64,000 nt of DNA from Candidatus Zixiibacteriota bacterium (GTDB lineage Bacteria > Zixibacteria > MSB-5A5 > GN15 > JACZUZ01). The notes below the pieces were generated by a model that was given only the letters and a program-made list of their open reading frames with translations, was not told where the DNA came from and did no database searches. Both the position numbers and the translations under genes were made by a program. Location: contig JAJRPJ010000010.1 in NCBI GenBank assembly GCA_024280835.1, forward strand, positions 62,001 through 126,000, given 5' to 3'. This document shows, in pieces, positions 62,718 through 64,000 of this stretch. Every line of letters starts with the position of its first letter. The stretch's first letter is position 1.

Positions 62718-63521
62718 TTAGTTGGAGCTGGAATTGATTAGTGGGACGAAGATGTTGATGAAATCTAGGAGGAAATGCGCGAAGACGCAGGGCCAGATTG
62801 AGCGAGTGTAGAGGAAGAGGAGTGAGATCATGACTCCGTAGGCGGTTATCATTACGAAGCCAGAAACGCCTTGATAGGTGTGGCCGAGTCCGAAGACGAG
62901 GGCCGAGAGAGCGACAGGGGCTAGCCAGCGGACTTTGCTGGGCCAGCTTTTGGGAGTCATTTCTCTGAAACGGGTGATGAAGTAGCCGCGGAAAGCCGCT
63001 TCCTCACAAACTCCTGCGGTTATCGAAAGCGCTATCCACATGATTCTTTCAAGATTGTCATCCGGTAAGAGCAGTGAGATTTCTCCGATCGAATGATAGC
63101 CTAGTCCTTCGAGGATAAATTCTAGTCCTTTGAGAACCACGGCGCTGACGAGGAAAAATGTAAAGCCTTGCATGAAGTGTAGTCCGCGCAGGCCAGTGAA
63201 GCCTATTGAGCGAAATGTTTGTCCTTCTTTCCAAACCGCGACATAGACCATCGCAAACAGCGCCCAAAGGAAGAGCATGGTTGTGACATAGAAGACGATT
63301 GGGAATTTTGCTAGTAATTTGATGGTGTCGGCGGGGTCACCAGTGGCGAGAAGGTTTGAAAGCGGAAAGGCAATCAGGATGAAGAGGGCGATATAGGTCA
63401 TCCATGAGCGCTGATAGCCCTCAGTTTCAAAGATGTCACCAGTATCGGCAGGAGCGATAGGGCTTTCTGCTAGGTGAGAGATGTTCTCGAGATTATTTAT
63501 GTCGTCTGTATTGTTTGTCAT
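62718..63521 (-). CDS. CPBP family intramembrane glutamic protease
   Basis: 267 residues from ATG 63521 (MTNNTDDINN). About seven helices. CPBP (Abi/Rce1-like) motifs are present: GVCEEAAFRGYFITRF (EExxxR, motif 1), LVFGLGHTYQG (motif 2, His) and FAHFLLDFINIF (motif 3, HxxxD). Such proteases process CAAX-type or membrane substrates, and some act in bacteriocin immunity or signalling. No substrate is evident here. A longer frame to 63608 exists, without a better site. Single gene. Confidence 0.88.
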   Translation of the reverse strand: MTNNTDDINNLENISHLAESPIAPADTGDIFETEGYQRSWMTYIALFILIAFPLSNLLATGDPADTIKLLAKFPIVFYVTTMLFLWALFAMVYVAVWKEGQTFRSIGFTGLRGLHFMQGFTFFLVSAVVLKGLEFILEGLGYHSIGEISLLLPDDNLERIMWIALSITAGVCEEAAFRGYFITRFREMTPKSWPSKVRWLAPVALSALVFGLGHTYQGVSGFVMITAYGVMISLLFLYTRSIWPCVFAHFLLDFINIFVPLINSSSN

Positions 63522-64000
63522 CAGAATTAGTCCATTTGATTGACTGATTGATGCCTCTGCTAGCGTAACTCCCAATCCTTTGGGAGGGCAGAATGACAGA
63601 AAGCCCAATATATACTCTTATCGGCTGTAGACAACTCAACCTTCGCAGATGTTTTTCGGTCTCGCGTAAGGGCTTGAAATGTTTCAATATGAACTAACTG
63701 GTTTTTTTCGGTTTGTGGGTTAGGTGTGGGCTCCAAGGGCTTGTTGATCAAGCGCCACTCGTTGTGTTGGGTCACACGACAGTCGAAATGCTGTCGCAAG
63801 ACCCCGACGCAACAGGAATATTCTTTGAATCGCAAAGGGCACAGCGCGCTGTGCCCCTACGGGTGTGTGCGTGTGATGGTTGTGATGTGTGTGATATGTG
63901 CTCTTTTTTTTGGGAATGTTTTCTGATAAGCGTATTTGATTACTGCTGTAAACTCTTTCCCCCCAACAATGTGATTGATGTGATGTGAGTGTCACACTAC
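63522..64000. other. Terminal intergenic region with repeats
   Basis: 479 nt without a supported gene. It holds GGGCTTGTTGATCAAG (63737-63752), a hairpin CGACAG...CTGTCG then GTCGCAAGACCCCGACGCAAC (63777-63813) related to the element at 24.9-25.0 kb, and a 20-bp palindrome at 63837-63856 (GGGCACAGCGCGCTGTGCCC). It ends with GT-rich sequence. Confidence 0.6.
63777..63856. repeat. Hairpin repeats related to the 24.7-25.0 kb element
   Basis: GTCGCAAGACCCCGACGCAAC matches GTCGCAAGACCCAACGCAAC at 24961-24980. The adjoining palindrome GGGCACAGCGCGCTGTGCCC resembles dispersed intergenic palindromes. Confidence 0.6.

Overview
The window looks like a chromosomal piece of an uncultured Gram-negative bacterium of the FCB superphylum, plausibly Zixibacteria-like. 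This is inferred from the mix of outer-membrane barrels, FG-GAP/PKD proteins ending in a dockerin pair, proteins ending in the NYPNPFNP / FlgD-Ig-like C-terminal sorting module, and many hairpin-forming intergenic repeats. No 16S rRNA or other decisive marker is present. GTG and TTG starts are frequent.

Layout. 1-5.9 kb (+): end of pabB, pabC (folate), a YjbH-like barrel, a large FG-GAP/PKD/dockerin surface protein and a nitrilase. 5.9-13.6 kb (mostly -): CvpA-like protein, ferritin, DUF1801, a barrel, truncated haemoglobin, a ferredoxin/CIA30 pair (+), an S41 peptidase behind a MarR-GNAT fusion regulator, and a DJ-1/PfpI protein. 14.4-21.6 kb (+): two consecutive three-gene modules, each made of an outer-membrane barrel, a soluble periplasmic protein (YfiR-like or PstS-like) and a HAMP-containing sensor (a frameshifted chemoreceptor, then a hybrid histidine kinase). 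21.6-23.6 kb (-): TPR protein with a 48-residue ORF upstream.

23.6-28.4 kb is a repeat-rich accessory stretch with small genes (a pilin-like protein, a lycopene-cyclase-domain protein, a methyltransferase broken by a TAA, a zinc-ribbon protein, a glycine-zipper membrane protein). It ends in tRNA(CAU) and tRNA-Val(CAC). A repeat family here carries TTGACG-type promoters, one of which drives the first tRNA. 28.9-34 kb (+): zinc-ribbon coiled-coil protein, guaB, rnpB and recJ.

34.0-44.8 kb (+) is a propionyl-CoA to succinyl-CoA gene set: meaB, mutase catalytic subunit (with an in-frame TAA), B12-binding subunit, an MBL-fold hydrolase, three-part acyl-CoA carboxylase, a second intact mutase catalytic subunit, a secreted hypothetical and methylmalonyl-CoA epimerase. 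44.8-46.9 kb (-): a likely operon of a URO-D-like protein, a GAF protein, a 51-residue membrane protein and a BlaI-like repressor.

47.2-50.3 kb (+): an NtrC/PilR-type regulator followed by two pilins, each with a sigma-54 type promoter. 50.5-56.1 kb: an incomplete methyltransferase-like protein and two large secreted proteins with C-terminal sorting modules. 56.7-62.6 kb (-): a tight operon of a DxxGxDxY repeat protein, a HEAT-repeat protein, a YprB-like nuclease and an HDOD protein with an H-box-like C-terminus. The window ends with a CPBP protease and repeats.

The strongest candidates for something new are the twin barrel/periplasmic/HAMP-sensor modules, the DxxGxDxY-HEAT-YprB-HDOD operon, and the promoter-carrying repeat family. 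Three genes carry a single disabling lesion each (one frameshift, two in-frame TAA), which needs read-level checking before being read as biology.
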